Shown here one piece after another: positions 11,041 through 23,817 of a stretch of 64,000 nt of DNA; positions within the stretch are counted from its first letter, which is position 1; each line of letters begins with the position of its first letter. The position numbers and the translations under genes are program-made. Under the pieces are notes generated by a model. The model worked only from the letters and a program-made list of their open reading frames with translations, did no database searches and was not told where the DNA came from. This stretch comes from Chiua virens (taxonomy: Eukaryota > Basidiomycota > Agaricomycetes > Boletales > Boletaceae). Location of the stretch: the NCBI GenBank assembly GCA_019787685.1, contig JAHNUO010000038.1, forward strand, positions 1 to 64,000, given 5' to 3'.

Positions 11041-13302
11041 ATGACCCAGAAACGTTTCTCTGGCTTGGATTTTCAAGATCGCAATCCCTTCGTTGACCAG
11101 GATCCGTTCGTCGATCCCAAGGCCGACTATAACCACTCAGGTGCTTCCATTGGTGTGTCCCTCCACAGGAACAGGTCGGAGCGCAAGAGGCTCCAAGGCA
11201 TTCAGCAGACATGGATGAGTTTAAGCCCTCCTAAGGGTCCTCAGAAGCCCCACACTCTTGGCCAGCGATTCGATCTATGGATGATCAACGAAGGAGGGAA
11301 GCGGTTGTTCTTTTTCTCCTGGATATTCTTCCATTGTCTCGTCATCGCATTTGGCTTCATGTACTACCAACTCAGCGACGATTTGACCAACGCACGTGCT
11401 ACCTTTGGCATTACCTATCGTCAGTATTCTCTGTCAAATTTTGCGACGAGCAAGCTTAACGAAATCTTTTCATAGCCATCGCTCGTGCTGCTGCACTTGT
11501 TCTGCATACTGATGTCATCTTTATCCTATTGCCCGTCTGTCGCAATTTCATTTCGCTCCTTCGTCGAACGCCTTTAAACCAATTCATTCCGTTTGACAAG
11601 AATATCACCTTCCACAAAGCGACTGCATGGTCAATGGTGGTATTCACCGTCATTCATATTGCAGCTCACATGCGCAACTTTCAAGAACTCGCTTGGTCTG
11701 ACCCCAATGCCAAGACCACAGGTCAGCGTATCGTTGTCTTCTTGCAAGCGAATTTCGCCACTGGTCCGGGTGCTACGGGGTGGATCATGACTGCCTGTCT
11801 AGGCATTATGGTTTGGTTTGCAATGGAGAAACGCCGTCGTGCCAACTTTGAAAGGTTCTGGTACACCCACCACCTCTTCCTCCTTTTCTTCCTTGCGTGG
11901 CAGTTCCATGGGTTGTGGTGCATGATCAAGCCCGACAGGCAGCCGTTTTGTTCGTCCAATTCCGTCGGTGTTTTCTGGGTGAGTTTCAACGTCTATGGGT
12001 TTGTATGCCGACGCTCATAATGCGTACTTAGCGATACTGGCTTGTTGGTGGTACCATCTGGACTTATGAGCGTGTCTTGCGTGAAATTCGGTCTCGTCAT
12101 AAAACATACATCTCCAAGGTCATCCAGCACCCTTCCAAGGTCGTTGAAATTCAAATCAAGAAGGAGAAGACGACAGTTCGCGCTGGACAGTACATCTTCA
12201 TCTGCTGCCCAGAAGTATCGTATTTCCAATGGCACCCGTTCACTCTCACAAGGCATGTCATTTTCTTGTCACGCGCGAATTTGTCTGACATCCTCGCAGC
12301 GCGCCAGAGGAGGACTACATTTCGATTCATGTTCGGGTTGCCGGTGACTTTACAACGGCATTTGCTAAAGCCCTCGGTTGCGATTTTGATTCCAAGAAGG
12401 AGAAAGAGGTCAATGCTACTGGCGGTATGGTGGTGGGTACCAACACGAACCCACCCCTCAATCGGGCACTTCCGCGCGTCATGGTCGACGGTCCATTTGG
12501 TAGTGCTTCGGAGGACTTTTTGAATTACGAGACTGTTCTGCTAGTCGGTGCTGGTATCGGAGTCACGCCATTTGCCTCGTAAGTCCGGTTCTGTTGTTAT
12601 GCATACGATGATATCAACTCTACCACAGCATATTAAAGTCCATTTGGTACCGCATGAACAGCTTGAACAACTCAAAGCCGACCCGCCTTTCCAAGGTCTA
12701 CTTCACCTGGGTCATCCGTGACTTTGGCAGTGCCGAATGGTTCCACTCCCTCTTACAAGCTATTGAAGAACAAGATATTCTGAATCGCATTGAAATCAAT
12801 ATTTATCTCACGGCCAAAATTAAAGAGGATGACATGAATAATATCATCGTGCGTCTTTTCCCATTGATTTCGCGAGCCTAACGAGCGGACTGACATTTGT
12901 CTCTCCCCACGCGCTTCGATTTCGCGTATGTCATGCAGGTCCAAGACGTCGGTGCGGAAAAGGATGCAATCACATCGTTGCGCGCACCTACCCATTTCGG
13001 CCGGCCAAACTGGGATAAAGTTTTCACATCTCTTGTCGACAAGCACCCAGATACGGACGTTGGCGTGGTACGTACACACGCGCACCGCCTGCAGTCCCGC
13101 ATTCTCATATCCGCGTGTTTTCTTGCGCAGTTTTTCTGTGGGCCTCCCGCGCTGTCTAGGCAACTCCATCAGATATCGAACAAGTATTCGAACCCTGCCC
13201 CTGGTGGGACCCGGTTTTTCTTTGGAAAGGGTACGTTGCTACGTCGCGATGTCAACGCACATTCCACTCATTTGGCCTGCTTGGGAAACAGAGAACTTTT
13301 AA
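11041..13302 (+). CDS. noxA: NADPH oxidase NoxA (gp91phox homologue)
   Basis: Membrane flavocytochrome that passes electrons from NADPH through FAD and two haems to O2, making superoxide; in fungi it controls hyphal differentiation and fruiting with NoxR and Rac. Exons: 11041-11419, 11476-11978, 12032-12252, 12300-12578, 12629-12848, 12939-13067, 13131-13230 and 13292-13302. The membrane domain holds ICR-type helices and haem-region histidines ([31 protein letters not shown]). The FAD site is WHPFTLT. NADPH-binding motifs are [20 protein letters not shown] and the C-terminal [13 protein letters not shown]. The protein ends FFFGKENF, typical of the family, without an EF-hand N-terminus, so NoxA rather than NoxC. 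Intron 12253-12299 is GC-AG. Confidence 0.96.
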
Positions 13303-13644
13303 GGGCCTGTTGCAACCCGTTTGCTACCTTTATTCTCATTGTGTAATCCACTTGCACTCTGGTTTCCGCTGAGTCACTTTCACGTTTCAGCGTCTGTTGG
13401 ACTTCATTCATAGGGATATTTCTTTGGTTATCGGTTCGTTCCTGACACTACATTTGGTTCTTCTGCTCGTATTCTCATGCACCTCAAGTATTACGTGGTT
13501 TTTGGTTGCTGTAGTAGTGTAGCTATAATGACTTATCAATGGTAACAACAACAAAATGTGTATGCATATGCATACTAGTCCAGAAAAGCAACTGAAAATG
13601 AACGTGTGGTATGAAAGCATGAAAAGGAACAGATGAAAAACAGA
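13303..13644. other. Intergenic 3' ends
   Basis: Shared downstream region between the convergent noxA (+) and the orphan gene ending at 13645 (-). I see no gene or repeat here. Confidence 0.5.
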
Positions 13645-15785
13645 TCAACACTCGTTCAGATCCTCCAACATCACAGTAGGGTCTGGCTCGCATCCCCATA
13701 ACCTCCGGTAATGCTCCCACGCGATCTCGTGCGTTACCTTCTCGTACGGCTCCAGTTCGCCCGTGGCATCGTACAGACCCTTGATCTTATTATACAGCCC
13801 ATTCTTATCATTGACGTTGTGCACCTTGCACCATATCCTGACGAGCTTCTGCACGAAATCGCCCATCGTGCATTCGGTGGTGTCCAGGACGATGAATTGT
13901 ATGCATTCCGCGATCGGTTCTCGTCCCCATCCTGGGGGTTGCGCTTCCTCGAGTGCGAAGTCGGGAAGTTTGGTATAGTGCTCTTTGTCCCAAGGCACGG
14001 AGTCGAGCGCTGAGCGACTCTGAGCGATTCGCCTCCGAGAGGTCCAAACGAGCGGTGTGGAACGGATGATTCGCGCGTTTGCTCCTTTGCGGAGCAAGAC
14101 CATGAGGTCGGGGTGGCGGTAACATGCATTGGCGAACGCCTGTGCTGCCTCTTCGCTTAGGGATAGTCCAGCATACAGAGAGAGGGTATGTTGGTTTTCT
14201 TCCCAAGTCTTAGAGCGGCCGCTAGATTCAATGCAAACAACAGCACCGCGGTGGGAGGAGAGCGGAATGTCGTCTGTGATAAAACCCGCCAAGACCAGCT
14301 CTCTCGAGCCATCGGTACTAAACTCGTACTTGCTACCTTCTGTCTGACGCAACGACATTTGTGTAAACAGCACATAACGGGTAAGGTCGATGACTTGGTC
14401 AATCTGTGTAAGTGATCAGTGTCGGGAGTTTCAAAAGATCGCAATATTGGCCTACCGTTCGACATATTGTGCGAAGACAAGAATAGCAATCGCGGAAAGC
14501 GATGGCATGACCCCATGCGTGTAACGGCCAGCGTTCACCACTATGATCTTTAAAGACCCTTCCGCCGAGGACAACCACGTGATCACCGTTTGTCGACCGT
14601 ATCACGTCATCGACGGCCGAGTGGATGTCATGTATGCACAGCGCATGGATGGTATTCCGGATCTTCTCCATCGTTGCAAGGTCGAGATTTTGGTCGTTCA
14701 ACAGGGCCATGACACCATCATAATTTTGCGAGAGGAACATGAGAGATGCATCTTGATAAATCGCCCGGCGGACGTATGCACAGATAATCTCCAGTCTTTC
14801 ATCATGAGATCGCGACGTCGGAGGGGCACAGTACCAAGCAAGGCGCAGTCGAATTTGTTCCCTGACTTGAATAGCCTTTTCCCGCAAGATGGCCTCTAAA
14901 GGATCTTCGTCGACAGCGGTATCAATGGTATCCCTAGACTGCGGCGGGGAGTGCTTCGCGAAATTCCCGGAACAGTCTTCGGACTCATGTTTGTCTTTCT
15001 CAAGGACCCAGAGCGCATCCTGGTTCTTGAGAATGAGTTGGTAGCCGCGCTTTTCTACGTGCGACATCAGGTGCTCCACTCCGGACCTTTGCTGCACCAG
15101 ACTATCCCAATATATTTTGTGCCCAAAATCCTACACCTTGAGGTCAGTTTTTCCATGGGTGCGATGCAAAAATGCACTTGCCATGTCGGGTCTGTTACAA
15201 TGGTTCGCTCAGTTGGAGGGCTGCGATTACGAGGATACAATATAACACTCACCCAAAGAACTTTCGAGTGAAGTAAACCCGTGCCTCAATACATCTGTAG
15301 AATGGTCAGGACGCCAAAGAAGTTACCTTTATAGGTACACACCTAGTGAGCAAGTTGTACTTCTCCCGAAGGTGGACGTTCCACTCTCGAAGAAGGGAAA
15401 GGCTGATGCAGACCATGATTGCCGCGACGTCATTGCACGCCGGGATATCAGGATACGACTCGAGAAGTGCACCGTGAGTTTTGTAGTTTGTGTATAGTTT
15501 GCGACGTTCCTGTGGGTTTTGAAGATCAAGAGCATTTGTCAGAGAGCAGAAGTAGGGTGAACTGGAGCTTACTTCGTTGTGACGGGCACACCACGGGATC
15601 CCGTCGAGCGGTGGAAGCGAACATCCGATGCCCCCTGAGTAAAGAGCAGCGCACGCGTTCCGTCTTCTTTTCGCAGGCCTTGCCGTGGTTCCCGATTGTA
15701 GTGAGCGTCGAGGACGAGCTGGCGAGCTCAACTCCCAGTAGGGAGACGTGGGCGGAATAATTTTCTTTACCAAACTTGAAACCAT
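13645..15785 (-). CDS. Orphan multi-exon protein of unknown function
   Basis: The first ATG gives MVSSLVKKIIPPTSPYWELS, then a Cys/His patch (GGIGCSLPPLDGIPWCARHNE) that could bind a metal. Further exons give NYKTHGALLESYPDIPACND, WDSLVQQRSGVEHLMSHVEK, VGQ- and ICRT-containing segments spliced to IDQVIDLTRYVLFTQMS, and end with LGCEPDP-like and MLEDLNEC-stop sequence. At least five introns are needed, including one of about 60 nt spliced onto IDQVID. No catalytic motif or membrane segment is visible. The N-terminal Cys/His patch followed by a helical body resembles lineage-specific Agaricomycete proteins, but I do not recognise a named family. Coding status is well supported because conserved frames join cleanly at splice sites. 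Confidence 0.7.
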
Positions 15786-16613
15786 TCTCGGCAAGTCACC
15801 AGGACTTTATTGATTTCACGCAATCGCGTACTGCAGTCGGAGGTGAACTTGAATTGAACTTGGAAGTTGAGAGAATAAGCAAGCAAGAATACGAGTGTTG
15901 AGAATTGAGGTGACTCGGATAGCTTTGCGTCCTCTGATTTATATATGCTGGATGGATCAAAGCGTACCCGGGTATCCATGAGCGCTGGTTGAAGCGGTGG
16001 CGGGCCCCAGCGGTTCCATCGATTTTCGACGCATTCGGCAAAGAACAACAATAAAGGCGTGGTCATAGTGTTGGAGTTGTGTGGTACATGTGGACCTCCA
16101 CACGACTTCTGAGTGGAAAAGTAGTCAAGTTACCCTGGTAAATAGTGTAGCTTCACCCTAAGCTGGTCCGGGCATGTGCATGAGGCGAGCGGTTACCCCG
16201 GAGCCAACCGAGACGATTTCCATATTTAGACTCTATTATGATGTCCTCACACTGGCAGAGCGAAAGTACTAGTATAGCCTCGGCGATGCATGGGGGTGGC
16301 AGATTGATTGTGTAGTAGTTAACTCACGACTCACGATAAACTAATATTTGAAGGGCAACCGGCCCGGGAACTTGAACTTGAACGCTAGGGAATGTCTCAC
16401 TGTATCGATTTGCTACTGAGGCACTTCGAATGCATCGCTACAGGAGGCAACCGCTCGCGTAAATCAGATCAGGTGTTTTATGAATTTTCCCATAATAATT
16501 GGCATATCTTCATGCGATGCATCGTGGACCCCGAATTGTTACTCCAGACCGTAAACACCGCTCAAATGAACAGATAAAGTGAAATTAACAACTGATGGCG
16601 ATAATGTCTGTCT
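15786..16613. other. Intergenic region
   Basis: Contains the promoter of the orphan gene (minus strand) and the 3' side of the first phosphatase paralogue. No supported gene seen. Confidence 0.5.
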
Positions 16614-16746
16614 CTATGCAAATCCAGTGGCATTACTCGGATTTAAGAATGGGTCGTTGCTAAAATTGAAGACAGAACATCCACGGAGAATGGTCTGATT
16701 GCAAGAGAAGCACCAGTTGATTGTGGAGTTGATGGTAGTCCACTAA

Positions 16747-16784
<38 letters not shown>

Positions 16785-18203
16785 GGGGATCACATTAGAA
16801 TTCTGTGAATAAATCAAAAGAAAAGCGGAAACGTACGTCGAGTGCCTTGATCATCTGAGGTAACGTAAGATTGTCCTGGCCAAACATTTTCAAAGGCTTG
16901 AACGCGTCATCGTTTGTCCCGTTCTTGAACTTCATCGCGACAACATAGTCTCCGGTAGTATCCTGGGACAGCTCGAAAGCAACGGCTGAAGCGTAGTCGG
17001 CTATGTGAGATTCATATGAGTGCGAAGCAGCCAAGCGACAACAATCACCAGCTCACCAATACCCGAAATCTCAGGGTTAGTCACCGTAGCATTGGTGACG
17101 TTGAACAGACTGATGAAGGGCTTGTAGTCGACCTCCGTCAACGCTAACTTGACCTTACTATTAGGCAAGGTCATGTTGCCCAACGACCAGAAAATCTCAG
17201 GCCAGAGAGTTCTAATGGGGACTATGAACCGTCAGAAACGCCTGCATGACAAGATTGAAAACCACACACTTTGGCCAACTCCATTCTGGACGCTGTCAGT
17301 GAAGACATTTTGTTCGTGGATGTTGGCGAAGTGCCGGGCTTGCTGCATCAGAGTCTCGGGGAACGAACCAAAGAATGTTGTGTTGTGAATGTACTGAACG
17401 TTCAAGTAGTCGTAGATCTTGAGTTTACGGAGGCTTTAGATGGAGTCCGATTAAAATTTGATCTAGCACTCACATTCCACTAGGAATCAAGTCAGAACCG
17501 ATCAGCTCGAGGATGGACGCTGCGTACCACATTAAGGAAACTGTTGTTCATGCCATTAAGATAAGGTTGGACTGTTTGAAGGAATGGAGCGGCTTGTGCG
17601 GCTGCATCCTTGAATATAACACCGGCATTTAAACGAGCAAGGTGAAATTGGAAATACTAAAAGGCTGAATAAATATCCTAACCCAACGGGATGAATGATC
17701 GCCCACCTCGCAATCCATCCAGCTGGTGAGGGAAGGAGCCTGCCAGAACTCGAGGGACTCCACTGGAATGTATTGATAACCTCCTAATGGAGCCTCGACC
17801 GTCTGGCCATTTGCGAGCGTCATGATGGATTCCGCCGTAGGAGGGTAAAGACCCTGAAGTAAGGCGTAAGCGGAATCGAGGATGACGTTCCCCCCACCGG
17901 CATCTGCGCGAACGAAGAGCTGGTCGACATCAGCAATGTCGGTGCTGATTCCTTGGATGTAAGAAGGCGATCCTGGATCCAGATAGGTGTCTCTCAGGTA
18001 TTGGCCCAACGCGTATTCTTGACTCTGGAAGAATGTTCGGTACGGTATAATGTGCGCAATAATGAACATACTGATCCATAAGGGGTCAAGTACCCTTGAG
18101 TCGAGTTGTAAGTCGTGTAGTTTTGGAAAACGACGTCGGAACGATCACCATGGCGAGCCAACAAGACAACACCGATGAGACCTGCGCTAGTGGTGTTCAC
18201 CAT
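16614..18203 (-). CDS. Histidine phosphatase superfamily (clade 2) protein, tandem copy A
   Basis: Carries the catalytic RHGDR of histidine acid phosphatases at residues 17-21 (GVVLLARHGDRSDVVFQNYT). Other blocks in order: QEYALGQYLRDTYLDPGSP, ISTDIADVDQLFVRADAGG, LGGYQYIPVESLEFWQAPS, QARHFANIHEQNVF, DYKPFISLFNVTNATVT, NYASAVAFELSQD and a Cys-bearing tail INWCFSCNQTILRGCSVF. Multiple Asn-X-Ser/Thr sites fit a secreted protein, but the first ATG in frame (18203) gives no signal peptide, so a 5' exon may be missing from this model. Introns are about 50 nt; one, 18025-18071, lies after TPYGS. I could not place a canonical C-terminal HD motif. Substrate unknown. Confidence 0.75.
16748..16785 (+). 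repeat. (GAAA)n microsatellite
   Basis: About nine tandem GAAA units, located in the last intron region of the first phosphatase paralogue, just upstream (minus strand) of its terminal exon. The second paralogue lacks it at the corresponding place, so it expanded after the duplication. Confidence 0.9.
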
Positions 18204-19503
18204 GTCGATGAGTCGAGTCGGGACAAGAGATGCAGAACACGAACCAAAACCATCCAATTTATACTCTACTGGCGGCGTAACGGTGCAAGGAATTTCCGGG
18301 CGCGATATCTACTGGCGCCGAAACCAAGTTAGCAACTGCCAGTGGCAGTGAAGGTAGAGATTACTAGTACCGAGGTCCGACTCACAAAACGAGCCAGTAG
18401 GAGACCACACTGACGCCATTGACCCGTTGGTATAACGGACTGGTACATAAATGGGGGAAGTGAATGCCATCGCTTGTGCTTCATGGCTGCGATTAAGATG
18501 GGCGCGTTAACATGTGCGATGCTTGTCAGCGCGAGGATATTAGGAGGCGGGTTGGAAGGCTGTTCGTTCATCAGCCTATCAATCTTCCGTTAACCGTTAG
18601 AGTAGATCAATTGAGATCTTTGGGGTAAAAATTGATCATGAAATGACCAGACGACCAATGAATTACCCTGAGCTAGAGGTTCAAGTTTCAGGGTTCGTAG
18701 TTTCTGGTACCAAAATTGCACCCGTTACCGTCGGATATTGCCAATCTTAAATCCTTGTGCCGTCCGTGGGCTTGGCATCATCTTGAGGTGGCGTAAGTTA
18801 GACACTTCACATCTGTCATTGTCATTGGCAGTCCTTCCGACTCGAAGTCACCGACCAAACCACGCACACAGCAATGGAACACACGCGGTTCACAGTGTTT
18901 CACACAGGTTTTCTGGAATTTTGTCCTCTGTGTTAGGCGAATCCGCATGGACATGGCATTGCCTTGAGCAAACGCTTGATTCACACACCGGTACCTCTCC
19001 GAGTCGCGAGGCTGTAATTGACACTACACTTGTAGAATAACTTGTATCTGCGCTTCTAAATCGATTGTGACAATCAGGGAACTTGAATGCAGGAGCTGAC
19101 TCGGAACGGCTACTAGTACGCGGCTGCCAACAGTGATCATACTATGATCACTCGAACTCGGACCACTGTTACAGCATCTCGAAAAACCTCTCGCTTGAGT
19201 TGAGGACTCGCCGCCGACATGGGAGGCATTATGAAGGGAAACAGACTCAGGTCGTATTATTATAAGCTCCGACCTAAGCCATTTTCCAAGTACTCATTTC
19301 CTACTTTTGATTAAGAGTCAAATGAGTGAGCCGTAAGTAGTAAGCGGGACACTAAGCACTTGGCCAGTATACCACGAATAAAGTAAGATACATACATATC
19401 TCTGAGAAGGATTATCGTCAGAGTCGTCGGCGGCGCTTCCCTTCAACTATTTGCGCATTAACGACCACGAAATGGTTTACGAATCCTTCTCTACAGTATT
19501 CGT
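18204..19503. other. Spacer between tandem phosphatase genes
   Basis: 1.3 kb holding the 5' region of copy A (a TATA-like TATAAAT lies close upstream of its first coding exon) and the 3' flank of copy B. A minus-strand ORF at 18329-18571 has no family signal. Nothing else recognised. Confidence 0.5.
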
Positions 19504-21038
19504 CTATGCTGAACCACCGGGGTGAAGGAACGGGTCGTTACTGTAGTTATAAACAGAACATCCACGAAGGACGGTCTGATTGCAGCCGAAACACCAGTTG
19601 ATGGTGGAATTGATAGTAGTCCACTAAGAAAGATATGATCACGTTAAGAATTCGGTGAATAAAGAAAAGTGGGAACATACGTCGAGTGCCTTAATCATCT
19701 GAGGTAACGTAAGATTGACCTGGCCAAACATTTTCAAAGGCTTAAACTCTGCATCGTCTGTCCCGTTCTTGAATTTCATCGTAACCACGTGGTCTCCAAC
19801 AGAATCCTGGGACAACTCGAAAGCGACAGCCGAAGCATAGTTAACTACAAGGAACCGTCTGAGTATCAACTTGAAGTAGAAAGATCGGGAACGATCACGC
19901 ACCAATGCCAAATATGTCAGGGTTGGTCACCGTAGCATTGGTGACGTTAAATAGGCTGATGAAAGGTTTGTAGTCCACCTCCGTCAACGCTAATTTGACC
20001 TGGTTGTTAGGCAAAGTCATATTGCCCAGTGACCAGAAAATCCAAGGCCAGATAGTTCGGATAGGAACTACGTGTGAATACTCAGTAGGCTATAACAAAA
20101 GGGTATCGAACAACCGACTTTGGCCAACCGCATTTTGGGCAGTGTCCGTGAATACTCTTTGCTCATGGACGTTAGCAAAGTGGCGGGCCTGCTGCATTAG
20201 AGTCTCAGGGAACGACCGGAAGAATGTCGCATTGTGAATATACTGGACGTTCAAGTAGTCGTAAATCTTGGGATGGGGTTACTGAACGAATTCACCATCA
20301 TTCTGTATAACTTACGTTCCACTTGGGAATCAAATCAGAACACGGCGAAAATAGGAATGAAGCTGCATACCATGTTAAGAAAGTCGGTATCCATACCATT
20401 GAGATAAGGCTGAACTGCTTGAAGGAATGGGGCAGCTTGTGAGGCCACGTCCTTCAATGCCTCGTTCACACGACCCATGTGGAGTTGGAAGTACTAGAAA
20501 CCTGGATCAGCAACCTCAGCAACCTCAATCATTAGACTTACATTACAGTCCATCCAACTGGTAAGCAAAGAAGCCTGCCAGAACTCGAGGGACTCGACCG
20601 GGATGTATTGATATCCTCCTAACGGAGCCTCAACCGTATGACCATTTGCGAGCATTATGGTAGACTTCTCCGTAGGAGGATAAAGACCCTGAAGTAGGGC
20701 ATAAGCGGAATCGAGGATGACGTTCCCCCCACCGGCATCTGCTTGAACAAAAAGCTGGTCGACATCAGCAATGTCGGTGCTGATTCCTTGGATGTAAGAA
20801 GGCGATCCTGGATCCAGATAGGTGTCTCTCAGGTATTGGCCCAACGCGTATTCTTGACTCTGGAAGAATGTTCGGTACGGTATAATGTGCGCAATAATGA
20901 ACATACTGATCCATAAGGGGTCAAGTATCCTTGAGTCGAGTTGTAAGTCGTGTAGTTTTGGAAAACGACGTCGGAACGATCGCCGTGACGAGCCAATAAG
21001 ATAACGCCAATGAGACCCGCGCCAGATTTGTTCACCAT
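19504..21038 (-). CDS. Histidine phosphatase superfamily (clade 2) protein, tandem copy B
   Basis: Paralogue of the gene at 16614-18203, in the same orientation and with the same exon layout. The same motifs are present: GVILLARHGDRSDVVFQNYT, then SQEYALGQYLRDTYLDPGSP, GGYQYIPVESLEFWQASLL, VTNATVTNPDIF, NYASAVAFELSQDSVGD, FKPLKMFGQVNLTLPQM and INWCFGCNQTVLRGCSVY. The homologous ATG-GTG-AAC start (21038) again lacks a signal peptide, and the conserved reading frame extends upstream of it (RLINMVN here, RLIDMVN in copy A), suggesting an unmodelled 5' exon. Terminal exons differ from copy A at many sites. In contrast, the block 20753-20981, including an intron, is almost identical, indicating gene conversion. 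Confidence 0.75.
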
Positions 21039-22915
21039 GTTGATGAGTCGAGCCAAGGCCGAAGGGGTGCGAATTCCTGGCAGAAATTCTTGTACTCCTT
21101 ACATTTTATATGTGGCTTGAAGTGCGATGAAACACGGATAGTCTGGGCACTACACTTCCTTTGGGATGGTGATCGGAAGTGATAATTTCCCCGAAGAGCA
21201 ACTCAACCCAGTCACCATCCAGGGCTACTATATCGGATGGATCAGATGTAAGGGGTTGTAACTTGTAAGGGCTTCCTTGCCTGTAACACCCGTGCTGAAT
21301 GGTGCATCAACGTTGGGCTGAAACAGTCCGGGTCCACTAGTGTCCACCCAAAGCTTGGGATCAAGATATCGGCCATTTCGGTAGTACATATGTAGCGTGA
21401 CGCACGTAAATATCTGACGTAGGGTGCGCATTACGCGTATACGTACCTACTATGCCTCTATACCTGATTATATCCAAGTAGTGGAACATGTGTACGTTGA
21501 GTGCCATGTAAATTGATGTAATTGAGCTTCTCAGAGTGTGAAATTGGAGTGCGGCGTACTCCCGCGCACTCGAATCTCGAGTTGGAATCCGCTGTTCCCC
21601 CACGGAAGCCGGCGGAGCCCAGCGAACCATGCCGGACTGCGCCGGAAAGTCCAAACTCGACTCTTTCTGGGGACTTCCTGCCGGCGAGACTCGGCGAGAC
21701 CGTACCAATACGTCAGCAGCATCGCTGGTTCGTAAATAAATCGGGCTTGACATCATGGTGGTCAACGCTCAAGCGTGATTCTGTATTGATAAGTCTGATT
21801 CAGTCCCAAAACAACGGTGCGCATGCAATCGCACGCACCAGATTAAAACAGCACAGAAATTAGGGTAACTCCTCATTGTTGTCCACACTGTATGTCGAAC
21901 AAACCCGGAGTCCCCAGGCCTGACTCAGTGACTGGTGTGACCAACACGAAAATTTATTTGGTCAGTACGCCATCTGTGGCTAATCTTGAACTGGGAGTTT
22001 CAGAGCAATTGATTTAAATAGTTCACAAAAATGCTTCGCTTTATGCGATAGACCTGCACCTATTATAGCGAGGTTAATTTCGAGCGCGGGTTGAGACTTT
22101 GAGGTGAACCGAGGGTACAATTACTACGGACTCTACATGAGTAAGATATTAATGGAGTGCGATGAGATGCGATATTTAAAGCAGGATTTACATGAAAGTC
22201 AAGTCCACTACCAAGGTCACTCGACTTGGAATGTGCGTGAACAAAATTTGTCCCAGGATCATCCGATAGGATATCCGAGTATTTCAATTTTCCAGGGCTA
22301 CTTTACTTAGCTTTTTGGTACCGGGTGGTGCGATCGACGCAAGCCACCTCGCAAGATAAAATTTACACACACCGACCATACACTAACACATCTCAGCAGC
22401 AGCGGATTCAATATTCAGCGCTTCAGCACTGAACCTTACCACGAGATACGACTACATAAAGCACGGATGAACTACATCAATCATTCACAAGGTAAAACCG
22501 GAGAATACATCGGCTATGCTTACAATGTTACATGACCACAGCAACGAATTGAACAAGGGCACTCTGCAGGGGAGCATCTCCCGACTCTAGCCACTCAGTG
22601 CATCGAGAAAGCAAGAACGGGTCAATGTTCGTTTCCACCCCACAAATTATTACACCTGGTAAGCCCGAACGTTAACAACGAAAACTGAGTAGAGAACTCA
22701 AAAAGGTTCGACAAAGCCCACTCCGTCACTACCAGACAATAGCAGACTGGTACATAATCTGAGGCATACTGTTTGGAAAACTGTAATCCATCTTGGTTAC
22801 ACAACAACATTGACAATCGCGAAGGAATCAGTGTTTGAAGAATTGCATGCGGAAATCATTGACGCGAAGCCGACGATGTAGTATTGTATACAGACAATCT
22901 GATTTACACTATTTA
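21039..22915. other. 1.9 kb stretch without a supported gene
   Basis: Contains the 5' flank of copy B and several short ORFs (21361-21765 minus, 21522-21863 plus, 22622-22816 minus) with no domain signal. Composition is mixed and I see no repeat. Confidence 0.45.
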
Positions 22916-23647
22916 TGATTGGTGAACAAGGTTTCTGCCGGCGACGCGCGGCGCTGCTCTCATGAATATTGAGGCTTTGAGGGTTTTGAAACCACGCGGC
23001 GCCAGGCCTCGGATGACATTGAACACTCCGACGGGGTCGCAGGTCACCGGTTTGAACTGTTTGAGCTCTTGCCACGGTAGTACATGAAGCTTTTTGGATA
23101 ACCAGTACAGAGAACGTGCCAGTGAACCAATCACGTTCGTTGGATTACCGACGTAAGGGAACTTGTAACTCGGCATTGGATTATAACACTATAATATTGA
23201 ACCTGTACTACACTGCCATTCAGAAGAGAGGAGTTTCAGATTTCAAAGATGCTGGTTGCGAATCGATAAGAGTCCTGTTGACACGAGAATTTCCGTTCCT
23301 TCCTGGACCATTGCCAACCAGTCATATGTTGCGAATTTTGCGCCTTGTCTACACCACGATCGGCGATGGTGAGATGGATGGTGAAGAAAACCCCATGTAG
23401 GGTACAATCTCACTCGACGCGGAGCGCATGCATCGGTACCGGAGACGTTGAAAGCCACTTCCAGGAATCCAGAAATAGATGTCGCTTCAGCAAGGTCTGA
23501 GCAATGAGAACGAGAGAAGTGTAGTCCCATGTGGTCGGGGAGAAGACAACCGGTGATCGGACATGTGCATTGCGGCCGCGAACCGCGCACAGCCAACGTG
23601 ATGGGTTTTCCCAAATCCACAATCGCTGATTGGTGGAGACCTCTCAC
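22916..23647 (-). CDS. Possible orphan or decayed gene
   Basis: Two minus-strand open segments could be exons of one gene: 23647-23400 with SGFLEVAFNVSGTDACAPRR, and 23176-22916 with NPTNVIGSLARSLYWLSKKL and FKPVTCDPVGVFNVIRG, ending in TAA. A candidate intron (donor GTACCC near 23403, acceptor near 23345) exists. I recognise no family, the start is not an ATG, and the exons are not bridged by a clear frame. It may be a pseudogene or chance ORFs. Confidence 0.25.
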
Positions 23648-23817
23648 TCAGGTACGCGCCGAAGCTAATGCTGGGTTATTAGCCTAGGGTTAGGGTTAAC
23701 ATGCTATATTTAGAGGGATATCTCGCGTTTGTCATGGCTTGTCATGCGTAGCGTTGTGACCTCCCTTATAAAGGTCCGGATAGCGTCTTCTCTTTCTCCT
23801 CCAAAATCCTGTCCAAA

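Noticed and set aside
21361..21765. 134-codon minus-strand ORF, considered as a third phosphatase copy
   Set aside because: None of the phosphatase motifs is present in any frame nearby.
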